In this document: piece after piece, positions 1 to 10,049 of the stretch | Layout: each line of letters begins with the position of its first letter | Position numbering within the stretch: the first letter of the stretch is position 1 | Assembly: GCF_008642235.1 (NCBI RefSeq) | Contig: NZ_SJEV01000002.1 | Location: 248,001 to 312,000, forward strand | Direction: 5' to 3' | DNA: 64,000 bases | From: Planctomonas psychrotolerans | GTDB taxonomy: Bacteria; Actinomycetota; Actinomycetes; Actinomycetales; Microbacteriaceae | The notes under the pieces: generated by a model | What the model was told of the DNA's origin: nothing | Databases searched by the model: none | What the model saw: the letters and a program-made list of their open reading frames with translations, nothing else | Translations under genes and position numbers: made by a program

Positions 1-114
1 GGGTGTCCACAACAAGCGAAGGAAGGGGCGGCCCATAGGATGAGTTCGGCTACATAGCCCGACGTATCGAATCGGAATCCCTCCGATCAACCTCCCTATT
101 CTAGGAGATAGCGC

Positions 115-732
115 ATGACAACCGCCGCAGCCCTCGGTTCGCCCACCGTACTGGCCGATCGAATCCTGTCCCGGAGCGTCACCACCGACGTGACCCTGGT
201 GGTCGCTGGCGCCGCGCTCACCGCGGGCCTCGCCCAGGTGGAGGTGCCGATGTGGCCGGTACCCATCACCGGCCAGACGCTCGCGGTGATGCTCGTCGGC
301 GCGTCGCTCGGCGCCAAGCGCGGCGCGATGTCGCTGGGACTGTACCTCGTGCTGGGCGTGATCGGCCTGCCGATCTTCGCTGGCTTCACCGGCGGTCCGC
401 TCGCAGTGCTGAAGCCGAGCTTCGGCTTCATCATCGGCTTCGTCTTCGCCGCGGCCCTCATCGGCTGGCTCGCCGAGCGCAACTGGGACCGGAAGGCCCT
501 TCCCGCCCTCGCCGGGTTCTTCCTCGCGAGCCTCGTGCCGTTCGCCTTCGGTCTGCCGTACATGGCCATCGTGCTCGGCAACCTCGGCGTGGCCAACGAC
601 CTCGGCACGGTGCTCGCGTTCGGCGTCTACCCGTTCATCATCGGCGGGATCGCCAAGTGGCTGATCGCGGCGGCCGCGCTCCCCTTGGCCTGGAAGGGCG
701 TCCGCGCCCTCGACGCCCGCAAGGGCGAGTAG
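115..732 (+). CDS. bioY: BioY biotin transporter substrate-binding subunit
   Basis: This 205-residue, strongly hydrophobic protein fits BioY, the membrane S component that captures biotin for an ECF-type importer. It has about six membrane segments and the family-typical stretch WPVPITGQTLAV near residue 45, followed by a glycine-rich helix (LGVIGLPIFAG). Its length is normal for the family. The ATG at 115 follows an AGGAGA ribosome binding site six bases upstream. The partner ATPase and T component (bioM, bioN) are not next to it; downstream lies only a repeat and a convergent terminator. BioY must therefore work alone or use energising subunits encoded elsewhere. The family call is firm; the biotin substrate follows from the family. 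Confidence 0.9.
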   Translation: MTTAAALGSPTVLADRILSRSVTTDVTLVVAGAALTAGLAQVEVPMWPVPITGQTLAVMLVGASLGAKRGAMSLGLYLVLGVIGLPIFAGFTGGPLAVLKPSFGFIIGFVFAAALIGWLAERNWDRKALPALAGFFLASLVPFAFGLPYMAIVLGNLGVANDLGTVLAFGVYPFIIGGIAKWLIAAAALPLAWKGVRALDARKGE

Positions 733-759
733 CCGGGCGACGTCTCTACGACGCCCCAC

Positions 760-817
760 GGTCCCTGAGCCTGTGGAAGGGACGACGCGCATCTTTTCGA
801 CGAAGCTCAGGGACCGT
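760..817. repeat. REP-like inverted repeat pair
   Basis: A degenerate copy of the CCTGAGCYTGTCGAAGGGA element (here with TGTGG in place of TGTCG) is followed about 20 bases later by its inverse ending in CTCAGGGACC. The pair could fold into a long imperfect hairpin. Related copies occur at 6.3, 15.2 and 32.2 kb of this window. Confidence 0.75.
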
Positions 818-825
818 ATAGCACA

Positions 826-862
826 GAGAAGGGCCGGTCGACATCGTCGACCGGCCCTTCTC
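826..862. terminator. Bidirectional intrinsic terminator between bioY and sufT
   Basis: A perfect 17-bp inverted repeat with a 3-base loop (ATC) sits between the convergent 3' ends of bioY and the suf operon. The stem is very GC-rich and is flanked by no long T-tract, as is usual for actinobacterial terminators. Confidence 0.8.
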
Positions 863-874
863 GCTGCGTGTTCG

Positions 875-1204
875 TCAGATCGAGAAACCGAGCGCGCGCA
901 TCATGTCGCGACCGTCTTCGGTGATCTTGTCGGGTCCCCACGGCGGCATCCACACCCAGTTGATGCGGAACGCCTCCACGTGACCGTCGAGCGCCTCGGC
1001 GGTCTGCTCCTCGATCACGTCGGTGAGCGGGCACCCGGCGCTGGTCAGCGTCATGCTCACCACGAGGGCGTCGTGCTCGTCGTCCCAGCCGAGGTCGTAG
1101 ATGAGCCCGAGATCGACGATGTTGATGCCGAGCTCCGGGTCGACGACATCCTTCAGCGCCTCGGAGATCTCGTCGAACCGGTCGGGTGCGAGGGTCGATA
1201 CCAT
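875..1204 (-). CDS. sufT: SufT/MIP18-family Fe-S assembly protein (DUF59)
   Basis: A 109-residue DUF59 protein, the usual last gene of actinobacterial suf operons. SufT-type proteins assist maturation of iron-sulfur proteins in the cytosol. The family signature DPELGINIVDLGLIY is at residues 22-36, and the conserved cysteine lies in LTSAGCPLTD near residue 58. The ATG at 1204 has an AGGA site eight bases upstream. It follows sufC by 10 bases, so it is surely part of the same transcript. The precise role of SufT (carrier or adaptor) is unresolved in the family. Confidence 0.88.
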   Translation of the reverse strand: MVSTLAPDRFDEISEALKDVVDPELGINIVDLGLIYDLGWDDEHDALVVSMTLTSAGCPLTDVIEEQTAEALDGHVEAFRINWVWMPPWGPDKITEDGRDMMRALGFSI

Positions 1205-1214
1205 GTCGTCGGTC

Positions 1215-1979
1215 CTAACTGAGGGGCGCGCCGGCGAGGAAGCGGTCGTAACCCTCGTCCTCGAGCCGGTCGGCCAGTTCGTGCCCGCCCTGCTCGGCCA
1301 CCCGGCCCGCGACGAAGACGTGCACGAAGTCGGGACGGATGTAGCGGAGGATGCGGGTGTAGTGGGTGATGAGCAGCAACCCGAGGCCGGTGTTTTCCTT
1401 GGCGCGGTTGACGCCCTCGGAGACGATCTTGAGCGCGTCGACGTCGAGACCCGAGTCGGTCTCGTCGAGCACCGCGAATTTCGGCTTCAGAAGCTCGAGC
1501 TGCAGGATCTCGTTGCGCTTCTTCTCGCCACCGGAGAAGCCCTCGTTCACGTTGCGCTCGGCGAACGTCGGGTCCATGCGCAGGCGGGTCATCGACTCGC
1601 GCACATCCTTAATCCAGCCGCGGATGGCGGGGGCCTCGCCGTCGAGCGCGGTCTTCGCGGTGCGGAGGAAGTTCGACACGGTGACGCCGGGGATCTCCAC
1701 CGGGTACTGCATGGCGAGGAAGAGACCGGCGCGGGCGCGCTCGTCGACGCTCATGGTGAGCACCTCTTCGCCGTCGAGCTTCACCGATCCGCCTTCGACG
1801 TGGTACTTCGGGTGACCGGCGATCGTGTAGGCCAGGGTCGACTTGCCCGACCCGTTCGGGCCCATGATCGCGTGGATCTCGCCCTCGTTGATGGTGAGGT
1901 CGACGCCGCGCAGGATCTGCTTGGTGCCCTGGTCGGTCTCGACGCTGACGTGCAGGTCGGAAATCTCTAGTACTGACAT
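1215..1979 (-). CDS. sufC: SufC, Fe-S cluster assembly ATPase
   Basis: SufC is the ABC-type ATPase of the SufBCD scaffold, which builds Fe-S clusters in the cytosol. The 254-residue protein has Walker A GPNGSGKST at residues 40-48, the signature FSGGEKKRNE and Walker B FAVLDETDSGLD. I place the start at the ATG at 1979 (MSVLEISDLH); the frame is open 15 codons further upstream but those codons run into the preceding gene. It lies 7 bases after the Rieske ferredoxin and 10 before sufT. Confidence 0.95.
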   Translation of the reverse strand: MSVLEISDLHVSVETDQGTKQILRGVDLTINEGEIHAIMGPNGSGKSTLAYTIAGHPKYHVEGGSVKLDGEEVLTMSVDERARAGLFLAMQYPVEIPGVTVSNFLRTAKTALDGEAPAIRGWIKDVRESMTRLRMDPTFAERNVNEGFSGGEKKRNEILQLELLKPKFAVLDETDSGLDVDALKIVSEGVNRAKENTGLGLLLITHYTRILRYIRPDFVHVFVAGRVAEQGGHELADRLEDEGYDRFLAGAPLS

Positions 1980-1986
1980 GTTCGTC

Positions 1987-2307
1987 CTAGCTGATGGGGG
2001 TGGGGTCGATGTAAATGTCACCATCGACGATTGTCACGGGGTAGACGGGCACGGGCTCGTAGGCCGGCAGCGTCAGGGGCTTGCCGGTGTTCAGGTCGAA
2101 CTTCGACCCGTGCGCCCAGCACTCCAGTGATTCGTCCTCGACGAATCCCTCGGAGAGGGAGATGTCGCCGTGGGTGCAGGTGTCCCCGATGGCGTGGCAC
2201 ACGCCGGCGGAGTCCTTGACGAGGGCGATGTCGACCCCGTCGATCGTGATCTTGAAGGCCTGGTTGGGCTCGAGCTCGACCTCGGGGAGGATGCGGACGG
2301 CGGTCAT
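1987..2307 (-). CDS. Rieske-type [2Fe-2S] ferredoxin of the suf operon
   Basis: This 106-residue protein is a small Rieske ferredoxin, usually annotated as a non-heme iron oxygenase ferredoxin subunit. The [2Fe-2S] ligands are visible as TCTHGD (Cys-X-His, near residue 43) and ECWAHG (Cys-X-X-His, near residue 62). It overlaps the sufD stop codon by four bases (ATGA), so it is translationally coupled to sufD. In this position it is more likely an electron donor for, or passenger of, Fe-S assembly than part of a ring-hydroxylating oxygenase; that role is inferred from location. Confidence 0.9.
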   Translation of the reverse strand: MTAVRILPEVELEPNQAFKITIDGVDIALVKDSAGVCHAIGDTCTHGDISLSEGFVEDESLECWAHGSKFDLNTGKPLTLPAYEPVPVYPVTIVDGDIYIDPTPIS

Positions 2308-3572
2308 GCGGAAGCCCCTTCCGTGGCCGAAGCAAGCGGCGCGGCACCCGACACCGTGGCGCTGCGGAGGAGTTCCTCCTCGATGCGGACAGCGAGGTGC
2401 TCCTGCAGTTCGGCGGAGCCGATCTTCTGCACGATCTCGATCAGGAAGCCGCGCACGACGAGTCGCCGCGCCTCCTGCTCGGGGATGCCGCGGGCCTGCA
2501 GGTAGAACAACTGCTCGTCATCGAAGCGCCCGGTCGCGCTGGCGTGACCGGCACCGAGGATGTCCCCGGTCTCGATCTCGAGGTTCGGCACCGAATCGGC
2601 GCGCGTGCCCTCGGTGAGCACGAGGTTGCGATTCTGCTCGTAGCTGTCGGTGCCGGGGGCGCTGTGCCGGATGAGCACGTCGCCGATCCAGACGGTGCGG
2701 GCCTTGACGCCCTGCAGCGCGCCCTTGTAGTTGACGCGGCTCTTGGTGTGCGGGGCGTCATGATCGACGTACACCTGCTGCTCGAGGTGCTGACCGGAGT
2801 CGGCGAAGTAGAGGCCGAGGAGTTCCGCGTCCCCTCCCTCGTTCGCGAGGTGCACCGACGGGTTGACGCGCACGATGTCGCCACCCAGCGTGACCACCAC
2901 GTGCTTGAAGCGGGCGTCCCGGCCCACGACGGCGAAGTGGCTGGCCAGGTGAATGGCGTCGTCCGCCCACTCCTGGAGGCTCACGACGGTGATGTCGGCG
3001 GAGTCGCCGATGACGAACTCGATGTTCTCGGTGAGGTTCGCCGAGCCGGCGTTCTCCAGGATCACGAGGGCGCGACTGAACGGCGCCGCCGTGATCACCG
3101 TGTGAGCGGCCCGGGCCGTCTCGCCGAGGGAGGACCGGGCCACGACGACCTGCTTCTCATCCTCGCCCGTGATCGTCACGGCGAGCGCCTCGTCGAACGA
3201 GCTCCACGCGTTGGCCGACGCCCGCTCCTCCGGCAGACCAGCGGAACCGATCCGGGAATCGGTGCGCGGCACCCACTCGACCGAGACGTCGTCGACGGCG
3301 GGGAAACCCACGTCGTAGGACGAGCCGTCGAGGTCGCCGTCGATGAGATGACCGAGGCGCGCGACGGGCGTGTACTTCCACACGATCTCGCGTCCGGTGA
3401 CCGGACCGAAGTCGGCGACGTCGGCGGACGCGAAACGTGCCGAGCGGGTCTGCACCGGTACACCCGACCAGCCGCCGTCAGTGTGCGCCTTGGCGCCGTG
3501 CTGAGCGGGGGCTGCGTCGGGGGAAACGGTGTCGATCGACTGAGTGGTGTTGGTGGCGATGGGTGTCGTCAT
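2304..3572 (-). CDS. sufD: SufD, Fe-S cluster assembly scaffold subunit
   Basis: SufD pairs with SufB and SufC in the SufBCD scaffold complex. The 422-residue protein has the SufB/SufD beta-helix core in its C-terminal half and the family C-terminal motif with ARGIPEQEARRLVVRGF near residue 370. The N-terminal 40 residues are low in complexity and variable, as is common in actinobacterial SufD. The gene lies 35 bases after sufB and overlaps the ferredoxin gene. Confidence 0.94.
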   Translation of the reverse strand: MTTPIATNTTQSIDTVSPDAAPAQHGAKAHTDGGWSGVPVQTRSARFASADVADFGPVTGREIVWKYTPVARLGHLIDGDLDGSSYDVGFPAVDDVSVEWVPRTDSRIGSAGLPEERASANAWSSFDEALAVTITGEDEKQVVVARSSLGETARAAHTVITAAPFSRALVILENAGSANLTENIEFVIGDSADITVVSLQEWADDAIHLASHFAVVGRDARFKHVVVTLGGDIVRVNPSVHLANEGGDAELLGLYFADSGQHLEQQVYVDHDAPHTKSRVNYKGALQGVKARTVWIGDVLIRHSAPGTDSYEQNRNLVLTEGTRADSVPNLEIETGDILGAGHASATGRFDDEQLFYLQARGIPEQEARRLVVRGFLIEIVQKIGSAELQEHLAVRIEEELLRSATVSGAAPLASATEGASA

Positions 3573-3607
3573 CTAGGCGACAGATCCTTTCGTCGGGGGA
3601 AGGGAGG

Positions 3608-5026
3608 TCAACCGACGCTGCCTTCCATGCCCATCTCGATGAGCTTGTTGAGTTCGAGCGCGTACTCCATGGGAAGCTCGCGGGCGATGGGCTCGATGAA
3701 GCCGCGCACGATCATGGCCATGGCCTCGTCCTCGGGCATCCCTCGGGACATGAGGTAGAACAGCTGCTCCTCGCTCACGCGGGAGACGGTCGCCTCGTGC
3801 CCGAGCTGCACGTCGTCCACCCGGATGTCGATGGCCGGGTAGGTGTCGGAGCGGGAGATGGTGTCGACGAGAAGAGCGTCGCAGCGCACGGTGTTCGCGG
3901 AGTGGTGCGCGTTGGCGTCCACCCGGATCTCACCGCGGTATCCGGCACGGCCACCGCCGCGGGCGATCGACTTGGAGACGATCGACGACTGCGTGTACGG
4001 CGCCATGTGCACCATCTTGGCGCCGGCGTCCTGGTGCTGTCCCGGGCCGGCGAAGGCTACGGACAGGGTCTCGCCCTTCGCGTGCTCGCCCATGAGGTAG
4101 ATGGACGGGTACTTCATCGTCACCTTGGAACCGATGTTGCCGTCGATCCACTCCATGGTCGCGCCCTCGTGCGCGATCGCCCGCTTCGTGACCAGGTTGT
4201 AGACGTTGTTCGACCAGTTCTGGATCGTCGTGTAGCGAACGCGAGCGTTCTTCTTCACGATGATCTCGACCACGGCGGAGTGGAGGGAGTCCGACTTGTA
4301 GATCGGCGCGGTGCAGCCCTCGATGTAGTGAACGTAGCTGCCCTCATCGGCGATGATCAGCGTGCGCTCGAACTGGCCCATGTTCTCGGTGTTGATACGG
4401 AAGTACGCCTGCAGTGGGATCTCGACGTGCACGCCCTTCGGCACGTAGACGAACGATCCGCCCGACCATACGGCCGTGTTCAGCGCGGCGAACTTGTTGT
4501 CGCCGGCCGGGATGACGGTGCCGAAGTACTCGGTGAAGAACTCGGGGTGCTCGCGAAGCGCGGTGTCGGTGTCCATGAAGATGACACCCTGTTCCTCGAG
4601 ATCCTTCTGGATCGAGTGGAACACCACCTCGGACTCGTACTGCGCGGCCACACCGGACACAAGGCGCTGGCGCTCGGCCTCGGGGATGCCGAGTCGCTCG
4701 TAGGTGTTCTTGATGTCGTCGGGGAGGTCTTCCCAGGTCTGCGCCTGCTTCTCCGTCGAGCGAACGAAGTACTTGATGTTCTCGAAGTCGATCCCGGAGA
4801 GGTCGGCACCCCACGTGGGCATCGGCTTCTTGCCGAACAGCTGGTAGCCCTTGAGCCGGTTCTTCAGCATCCACTCCGGCTCGTTCTTGAGCTGGGAGAT
4901 GTCGGCGACGACCTCGGGGGATATGCCGCGGCGGGCGGAGGCGCCCGCGACGTCCGAGTCGGACCAGCCGAATTCGTACTGGCCGAGGCTTTCGAGTTCG
5001 GGGCGGTCGATCAGGACATCTGACAT
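3608..5026 (-). CDS. sufB: SufB, Fe-S cluster assembly scaffold subunit
   Basis: SufB is the main scaffold protein on which sulfide and iron are assembled into a cluster. The 472-residue product is typical in size, and has the conserved [19 protein letters not shown] region mid-protein and [17 protein letters not shown] near the C-terminus. I chose the ATG at 5026 (MSDVLID) because AGAGGT lies just upstream; an in-frame start seven codons earlier has no better site. It is the first gene of the operon and is divergent from ctaA. No sufR repressor gene adjoins it and no cysteine desulfurase follows. Confidence 0.95.
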   Translation of the reverse strand: MSDVLIDRPELESLGQYEFGWSDSDVAGASARRGISPEVVADISQLKNEPEWMLKNRLKGYQLFGKKPMPTWGADLSGIDFENIKYFVRSTEKQAQTWEDLPDDIKNTYERLGIPEAERQRLVSGVAAQYESEVVFHSIQKDLEEQGVIFMDTDTALREHPEFFTEYFGTVIPAGDNKFAALNTAVWSGGSFVYVPKGVHVEIPLQAYFRINTENMGQFERTLIIADEGSYVHYIEGCTAPIYKSDSLHSAVVEIIVKKNARVRYTTIQNWSNNVYNLVTKRAIAHEGATMEWIDGNIGSKVTMKYPSIYLMGEHAKGETLSVAFAGPGQHQDAGAKMVHMAPYTQSSIVSKSIARGGGRAGYRGEIRVDANAHHSANTVRCDALLVDTISRSDTYPAIDIRVDDVQLGHEATVSRVSEEQLFYLMSRGMPEDEAMAMIVRGFIEPIARELPMEYALELNKLIEMGMEGSVG

Positions 5027-5300
5027 GTGTACCTCTTTCCTCACCATCTCAACGATTAGCGTCTTATGGTTGTTCCCAGTTTGCGGGCTTGGTGCTCATG
5101 CACAGCCTGATCTCAGGATGAGACGCGGGGCTGCGGAATCCGAGTGGACGTTCACTCAACGATGACGAACACTTCTTAGACTGACACCTGGCGGGTGACG
5201 GATCTTCCCGCTGTCGACGATGACGCGCCGAGATTCGGCTGGGCTGTGTTCGTGAACCGCCCAATTCTATGTCAGATCCCCCTCGATCGAAAGGCACCGC

Positions 5301-6311
5301 GTGTCCAACAGCGTCGATACCGGGCGTTCTCCCAGTGGCGGCTTCCTCGGGCAACTCGCCCTCGTGTGGCGACGCATCCACGACCGCCTGCCGATCGACG
5401 CGAACCGGCGCGTGCGCGCTCTCGCTTGGACGACTCTCGCGGTGCAGACGCTCATCGTGGGCACCGGAGGCGCGGTCCGACTCACCGGATCGGGGCTCGG
5501 CTGCCCGACCTGGCCGCGCTGCACGGCCGACTCGTTCGTGAACACGCCCGAGATGGGCATTCACGGGGTGATCGAGTTCGGCAACCGCCTCCTCACGTTC
5601 CTGCTGGTGATCGTGGCGATCCTCACCTTCTTCGCCGTGCTGCGGCTCCGCAATCGCGGCTACGGTCTGTTCTCGTTGGCGCTCGCCATCGGGCTCGGCA
5701 TCCCGGCTCAGGCGATCATCGGCGGCATCTCGGTGCGCACCCAGCTGAACCCGTATGTCGTGGGGCTGCACTTCGTGGTGTCCGTGGTGCTCGTCGCGCT
5801 GTCCACGGTGCTGGTCTGGCGGGCCTGCAACCCACGGGAGCCCCGAGCGAACCTGGCGCCTCGGTGGGTGCGCGGGCTGACCCTGACGACGGCGGTCTTC
5901 GCTTCGGTCACGATCCTCGTCGGCATCGTCACCACCGGTTCCGGTCCGCACGCCGGCGATAGCGGTGCGGCGCGGAACGGGTTGGACTCCGAGTTCCTGC
6001 AGCACGTGCACAGCTGGCCGGCCTACGCGCTCCTCGTGCTGACGATCGCCCTGTACCTGAGCGCGCGGCGGGAGCGGCTCCCCCGGACGGTGCGGTACAC
6101 CGGACTGCTGCTTGTCGTACTCGCCCTGCAGATCGTTGTAGGCCTCGCTCAGGCGCGCCTGGGTCTTCCCGGCATCCTCGTCGGCACCCACATGGTGCTC
6201 GCCTGCGTGCTCACCTCGGCGATGACGGCCGTGCTGCTGAGCCTGCGCGGCTCCCCCGCCGCCGAGGGACTGGTCGTCGAGCGCCAGCCCGAGGCATCCA
6301 TCGCCGACTAG
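5301..6311 (+). CDS. ctaA: Heme A synthase (CtaA/COX15)
   Basis: CtaA oxidises the C8 methyl of heme O to a formyl group, giving heme A for cytochrome c oxidase. The 336-residue membrane protein has eight predicted helices. Family features include VRLTGSGLGCPTWPRC with its paired cysteines near residue 75, IEFGNRLLTF with a heme-ligand histidine position nearby, and a second half containing LQHVHSWPAY and GTHMVLA histidines. The GTG start at 5301 follows an AAAGG site. It is divergent from sufB and convergent with ctaB across a repeat array. Confidence 0.93.
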   Translation: MSNSVDTGRSPSGGFLGQLALVWRRIHDRLPIDANRRVRALAWTTLAVQTLIVGTGGAVRLTGSGLGCPTWPRCTADSFVNTPEMGIHGVIEFGNRLLTFLLVIVAILTFFAVLRLRNRGYGLFSLALAIGLGIPAQAIIGGISVRTQLNPYVVGLHFVVSVVLVALSTVLVWRACNPREPRANLAPRWVRGLTLTTAVFASVTILVGIVTTGSGPHAGDSGAARNGLDSEFLQHVHSWPAYALLVLTIALYLSARRERLPRTVRYTGLLLVVLALQIVVGLAQARLGLPGILVGTHMVLACVLTSAMTAVLLSLRGSPAAEGLVVERQPEASIAD

Positions 6312-6321
6312 GGCCCTCTCG

Positions 6322-6690
6322 ATCCCTGAGCCCGTCGGAGGGCCGCGACGCACCCGACAGCCCCTGAGCTTGTCGAAGGGACACGACGCGCCTCACATCG
6401 CTTCGACAGGCTCAGCGACCGTGCACTTGCGAACCCGACGCGCCGCTCCTCTTGAGGCGAGCCGACGGCGGGACGCACCACCACGGTCCCTGAGCTTGTC
6501 GAAGGGACGTAACGCACCTCACGCCGCTTCGACAGGCTCAGCGACCGTGCACTTACGGACTCGACGCGCCGCTCCTCCCAAGGCAAGCCGACGGCGGGAC
6601 TCACCCCCAAGGTCCCTGAGCTCGTCGAAGGGACGCAACGCACCTCACGCCGCTTCGACAAGCTCAGCGACCGTAGGAGCGTCGCTTCGT
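6322..6690. repeat. 126-bp tandem repeat built on REP-like elements
   Basis: The 400-base gap between ctaA and ctaB is almost entirely repeat. The element CCTGAGC...TCGAAGGGA starts at 6363, 6489 and 6615, exactly 126 bases apart, and each is followed by an inverse copy (CTTCGACARGCTCAGCGACC). Between pairs lies a shared spacer with CGACGCGCCGCTCCT. That gives about 2.6 copies. Because 126 is divisible by three, long open frames with a 42-residue periodicity appear on both strands; they have no ribosome binding sites and are not called as genes. Confidence 0.85.
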
Positions 6691-6712
6691 CAGGGGCAGC
6701 GCCCGTGACCGG

Positions 6713-7666
6713 CTAGAACGGGAGGAGCGGGTCGACACCGATGGCGAGGAAGAGCAGCGACAGGTAACTGATCGACGCGTGGAACACCCGCATGGGCCGC
6801 ACCTGCTCGTGACGGATCGCCGCGCCGTACAGACGGTGCGTCTCGTAGACGAACCAGCCGCCGGCGGCGAGGGCCGTGACCGTGTAGAGGAGGCCCATCT
6901 CGGCGACCGGCACGAGAAGGAGCGAGCAGGCGACCGTGGCCCAGGCGTAGAGGATGGTCTGCAGCCCGACCTGAGCCCGGCCCCGCACCACGGCGAGCAT
7001 GGGCACGTTCACCGACTGGTAGTCGTCCCGGTACTTCATCGACAGGGGCCAGTAGTGCGGCGGGGTCCAGAGGAACACGATCATGAACAGGATGACCGGC
7101 GTCCAGCTGAGCGAGCCGGTCACCGCGGCCCAGCCGATCAGCACCGGCATGCATCCGGCGGCACCGCCCCAGATGATGTTCTGCGGCGTGCGGCGCTTCA
7201 ACCAAAGCGTGTAGACGAACACGTAGAAGAGAACGGCGACGACGGAGAGCCCGGCGGCGAGCCAATTCGTGAAGACGCCCAGCCACAGCACGGACGCCAC
7301 CCCGATGACCCACGCGAAGACGAGGGCCTCCCGGTCGCTCAACTCGCCGGTGACCAACGGTCGACCCTGCGTGCGCTTCATAACGCGATCGATGTCGCGG
7401 TCGATGTAGCAGTTGAAGGCGCCCGCCGATCCGGCGCTCAGCGATCCGCCGATCAGCGTTGCGAGCACGAGCCAGAGGTTCGGGATGCCGCCCTGGGCGA
7501 GGATCATGACCGGCGCCGTCGTGACCAGCAGCAACTCGATCACGCGAGGCTTGGTGAGGGCGAGATAGGCCTTCGCCTTGCGCGAGACGGTCGACCGTTC
7601 CCGGTCGACGTGGCCTCGGGTGGATGCTACGTCCACTCCAGCTCGAACAGACACCGCACCTCGCAC
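6713..7666 (-). CDS. ctaB: Protoheme IX farnesyltransferase (heme O synthase)
   Basis: CtaB transfers a farnesyl group to protoheme, forming heme O, the substrate of CtaA. The 317-residue UbiA-family membrane protein has the first Asp-rich prenyl-diphosphate motif [15 protein letters not shown] and a second in the YRDDYQ region. The conserved core starts near residue 35 ([13 protein letters not shown]), so the first 30 residues are non-conserved. The GTG at 7666 is the furthest start; a GTG four codons later is also possible. The gene is divergent from tkt, the usual arrangement in this lineage. Confidence 0.92.
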   Translation of the reverse strand: MRGAVSVRAGVDVASTRGHVDRERSTVSRKAKAYLALTKPRVIELLLVTTAPVMILAQGGIPNLWLVLATLIGGSLSAGSAGAFNCYIDRDIDRVMKRTQGRPLVTGELSDREALVFAWVIGVASVLWLGVFTNWLAAGLSVVAVLFYVFVYTLWLKRRTPQNIIWGGAAGCMPVLIGWAAVTGSLSWTPVILFMIVFLWTPPHYWPLSMKYRDDYQSVNVPMLAVVRGRAQVGLQTILYAWATVACSLLLVPVAEMGLLYTVTALAAGGWFVYETHRLYGAAIRHEQVRPMRVFHASISYLSLLFLAIGVDPLLPF

Positions 7667-7842
7667 TAACGAAACTCTTCCGGGAACCCCAGTCTAGGTC
7701 ATGCCCGGTCGGGTACCGGCGTCGCCCCCGTCCGAGCGATCCCGACCGGCTGGGACGCGGCTCGGACGCGGTCCGAGCCCGGCTGTCACGTACCCATGAC
7801 GCGTGATGTCGGCAACCCCGCGCCCCCGCTTGCGCCGTTCCC

Positions 7843-7848
7843 TATACT
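7843..7848 (+). promoter_or_regulatory. Candidate -10 box for the tkt operon
   Basis: TATACT lies 52 bases before the tkt start in the divergent ctaB/tkt gap. No convincing -35 hexamer sits at the usual distance, which is common in actinobacteria. The remainder of the 233-base gap holds nothing else I recognise. Confidence 0.35.
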
Positions 7849-7899
7849 GGTCGAGGTCCGACTGGGCCTGATTTTGCATCTTCGGAAGGGCATTCACCA

Positions 7900-9993
7900 G
7901 TGGCAGCTTTGCAATGGGATTCCATCGACAACCGGGCAGTGGACACGGCGAGGATCCTCGCCGCTGATGCTGTGGAGAAGGTAGGGAACGGACACCCCGG
8001 CACGGCCATGAGCCTCGCTCCCGCTGCGTACCTGCTGTTCCAGAAGGTCATGCGACGCGACCCGTCCGACGCGACGTGGCTCGGCCGCGACCGGTTCATC
8101 CTGTCGGCCGGGCACAGCTCGCTGACGCAGTACACCCAGTTCTTCCTCGGTGGCTACGGCCTCGAGATCGAGGACCTGCAGCAGTACCGCACGTGGGGTT
8201 CGAAGACCCCCGGACACCCCGAGTACGGCCACACCGACGGCGTCGAGATCACCACCGGGCCGCTCGGCCAGGGCCTCGCCTCCTCCGTCGGGTTCGCCTA
8301 CGCTTCCCGCTTCGAGCGGGGACTGTTCGACCCGGACACCGCACCCGGCGAGAGCCCCTTCGACCACTTCGTCTACGTGATCGCCAGTGACGGCGACATG
8401 CAGGAGGGAATCACCAACGAGGCGTCCTCCCTCGCCGGCCACCAGGAACTCGGCAACCTCGTCGTCATCTACGACGCGAACCAGATCTCGATCGAGGACG
8501 ACACCGACATCGCGTTCACCGAGGACGTCGCCAAGCGCTACGAAGCACTCAACTGGCACGTGCAGACGGTCGACTGGAAGAAGACCGGCGACTACGTGGA
8601 GGACGTGCAGGAGCTGCACGACGCCGTCGAGGCCGCGAAGGCCGAGACCGGCAAGCCCTCGCTCATCGTGCTGAAGACCATCATCGGGTGGCCCAGCCCC
8701 AAGAAGCAGAACACCGGCAAGATCCACGGGTCCGCGCTGGGTGCCGAGGAGCTGGCCGCCGTCAAGGAGGTCGTCGGCTTCGACCCCGAGCGCACCTTCC
8801 AGGTCGACGAGGACGTGCTCGCCCACACCCGTGAGGCGGTGACCCGCGGTCAGGCGCAGCACGCCGAGTGGAACGAGAAGTTCGAGGCGTGGGCTTCGGC
8901 CAACCCCGACAAGAAGGCACTGCTCGACCGGGTGCTCGCCGGCGACCTGCCCGACGGACTCGAGGACGCCCTTCCCGTGTTCCCCGCGGGCAAGGACGTC
9001 TCCACCCGTGCCGCGAGCGGCAAGGTGCTGAACGCCATCGCCGACCTCATCCCCGAGCTCTGGGGCGGCTCCGCCGACCTCGCCGAGTCGAACAACACGA
9101 CCATCGAATCGGCCGACTCCTTCGTTCCCGCGGAGCGCTCCACGGGAGCCTGGACCGGCAACGAGCGCGGCCGCGTGCTGCACTTCGGCATCCGCGAGCA
9201 CGCGATGGCCGCGATCCTGAACGGCATCGTGCTGCACGGCAACACGCGTCCCTTCGGCGGCACCTTCCTCATCTTCAGCGACTACATGCGCCCGGCCGTG
9301 CGTCTCGCCGCGCTCATGCAGGCGCCGTCGATCTTCGTGTGGACGCACGACTCGGTCGCCCTCGGCGCCGACGGCCCCACGCACCAGCCGGTCGAGCACC
9401 TCGCGGCACTCCGGGCCATCCCGGGCCTCGACGTGGTACGCCCGGCCGACGCCAACGAGACCGCCTACGCCTGGCTGGCCGTTCTCGGCCGTCGGCGCGG
9501 ACCGGCGGGCATCGCGCTCTCGCGCCAGAACCTGCCCGTGTTCGAGCGCGGCGACGGCGACGCGTCCGGCGACACCCTGGCGTCGGCGAAGAACGTCTCG
9601 AAGGGCGCCTACGTGCTCGCCGAGGCGCCGAACGGCACTCCCGACGTCATCCTGATCGCGACCGGTTCCGAGGTGCAGATCGCCATCGAGGCCCGCGCAG
9701 CACTGCGTGACGAGGGCATCAACGCCCGCGTCGTCAGCGCTCCGAGCCTCGAGTGGTTCGACGAGCAGAGCGTCGAGTACCGCGAGTCGGTGCTGCCCGC
9801 CGCGGTCCGCGCACGGGTCTCGGTCGAGGCCGGCATCGCCCTCACCTGGTACCCCTACGTCGGCGACGCCGGACGTAACGTGTCGATCGAGCACTTCGGT
9901 GCGTCGGCCGAGTACGAGCGTCTCTACAGCGAGTTCGGCCTCACCACCGAGGCCGTGACGCAGGCGGCAAAGGATTCGATCGCCGCGGTGTAG
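7900..9993 (+). CDS. tkt: Transketolase
   Basis: Transketolase moves two-carbon units between pentose, erythrose and hexose phosphates in the non-oxidative pentose phosphate pathway. The 697-residue protein has the thiamine diphosphate motif [13 protein letters not shown] near residue 165, the [17 protein letters not shown]-terminal signature and the pyrimidine domain ([19 protein letters not shown]) near residue 490. The GTG start at 7900 begins the conserved [18 protein letters not shown] sequence. It is the first gene of the tkt-tal-pgi-zwf operon. Confidence 0.97.
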   Translation: MAALQWDSIDNRAVDTARILAADAVEKVGNGHPGTAMSLAPAAYLLFQKVMRRDPSDATWLGRDRFILSAGHSSLTQYTQFFLGGYGLEIEDLQQYRTWGSKTPGHPEYGHTDGVEITTGPLGQGLASSVGFAYASRFERGLFDPDTAPGESPFDHFVYVIASDGDMQEGITNEASSLAGHQELGNLVVIYDANQISIEDDTDIAFTEDVAKRYEALNWHVQTVDWKKTGDYVEDVQELHDAVEAAKAETGKPSLIVLKTIIGWPSPKKQNTGKIHGSALGAEELAAVKEVVGFDPERTFQVDEDVLAHTREAVTRGQAQHAEWNEKFEAWASANPDKKALLDRVLAGDLPDGLEDALPVFPAGKDVSTRAASGKVLNAIADLIPELWGGSADLAESNNTTIESADSFVPAERSTGAWTGNERGRVLHFGIREHAMAAILNGIVLHGNTRPFGGTFLIFSDYMRPAVRLAALMQAPSIFVWTHDSVALGADGPTHQPVEHLAALRAIPGLDVVRPADANETAYAWLAVLGRRRGPAGIALSRQNLPVFERGDGDASGDTLASAKNVSKGAYVLAEAPNGTPDVILIATGSEVQIAIEARAALRDEGINARVVSAPSLEWFDEQSVEYRESVLPAAVRARVSVEAGIALTWYPYVGDAGRNVSIEHFGASAEYERLYSEFGLTTEAVTQAAKDSIAAV

Positions 9994-10049
9994 TCGCACC
10001 GCACGGAACGACCATCCCCGAGCGATTCCCACAAGGAGACAACAGAACA

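Noticed and set aside
1987-2307. Ring-hydroxylating dioxygenase ferredoxin
   Set aside because: The Rieske motif fits, but there are no oxygenase subunits nearby and the gene is locked between sufD and sufC.
6308-6708. Repetitive proteins encoded on both strands between ctaA and ctaB
   Set aside because: The open frames arise because the DNA repeat period (126) is divisible by three. There are no ribosome binding sites or family similarity.
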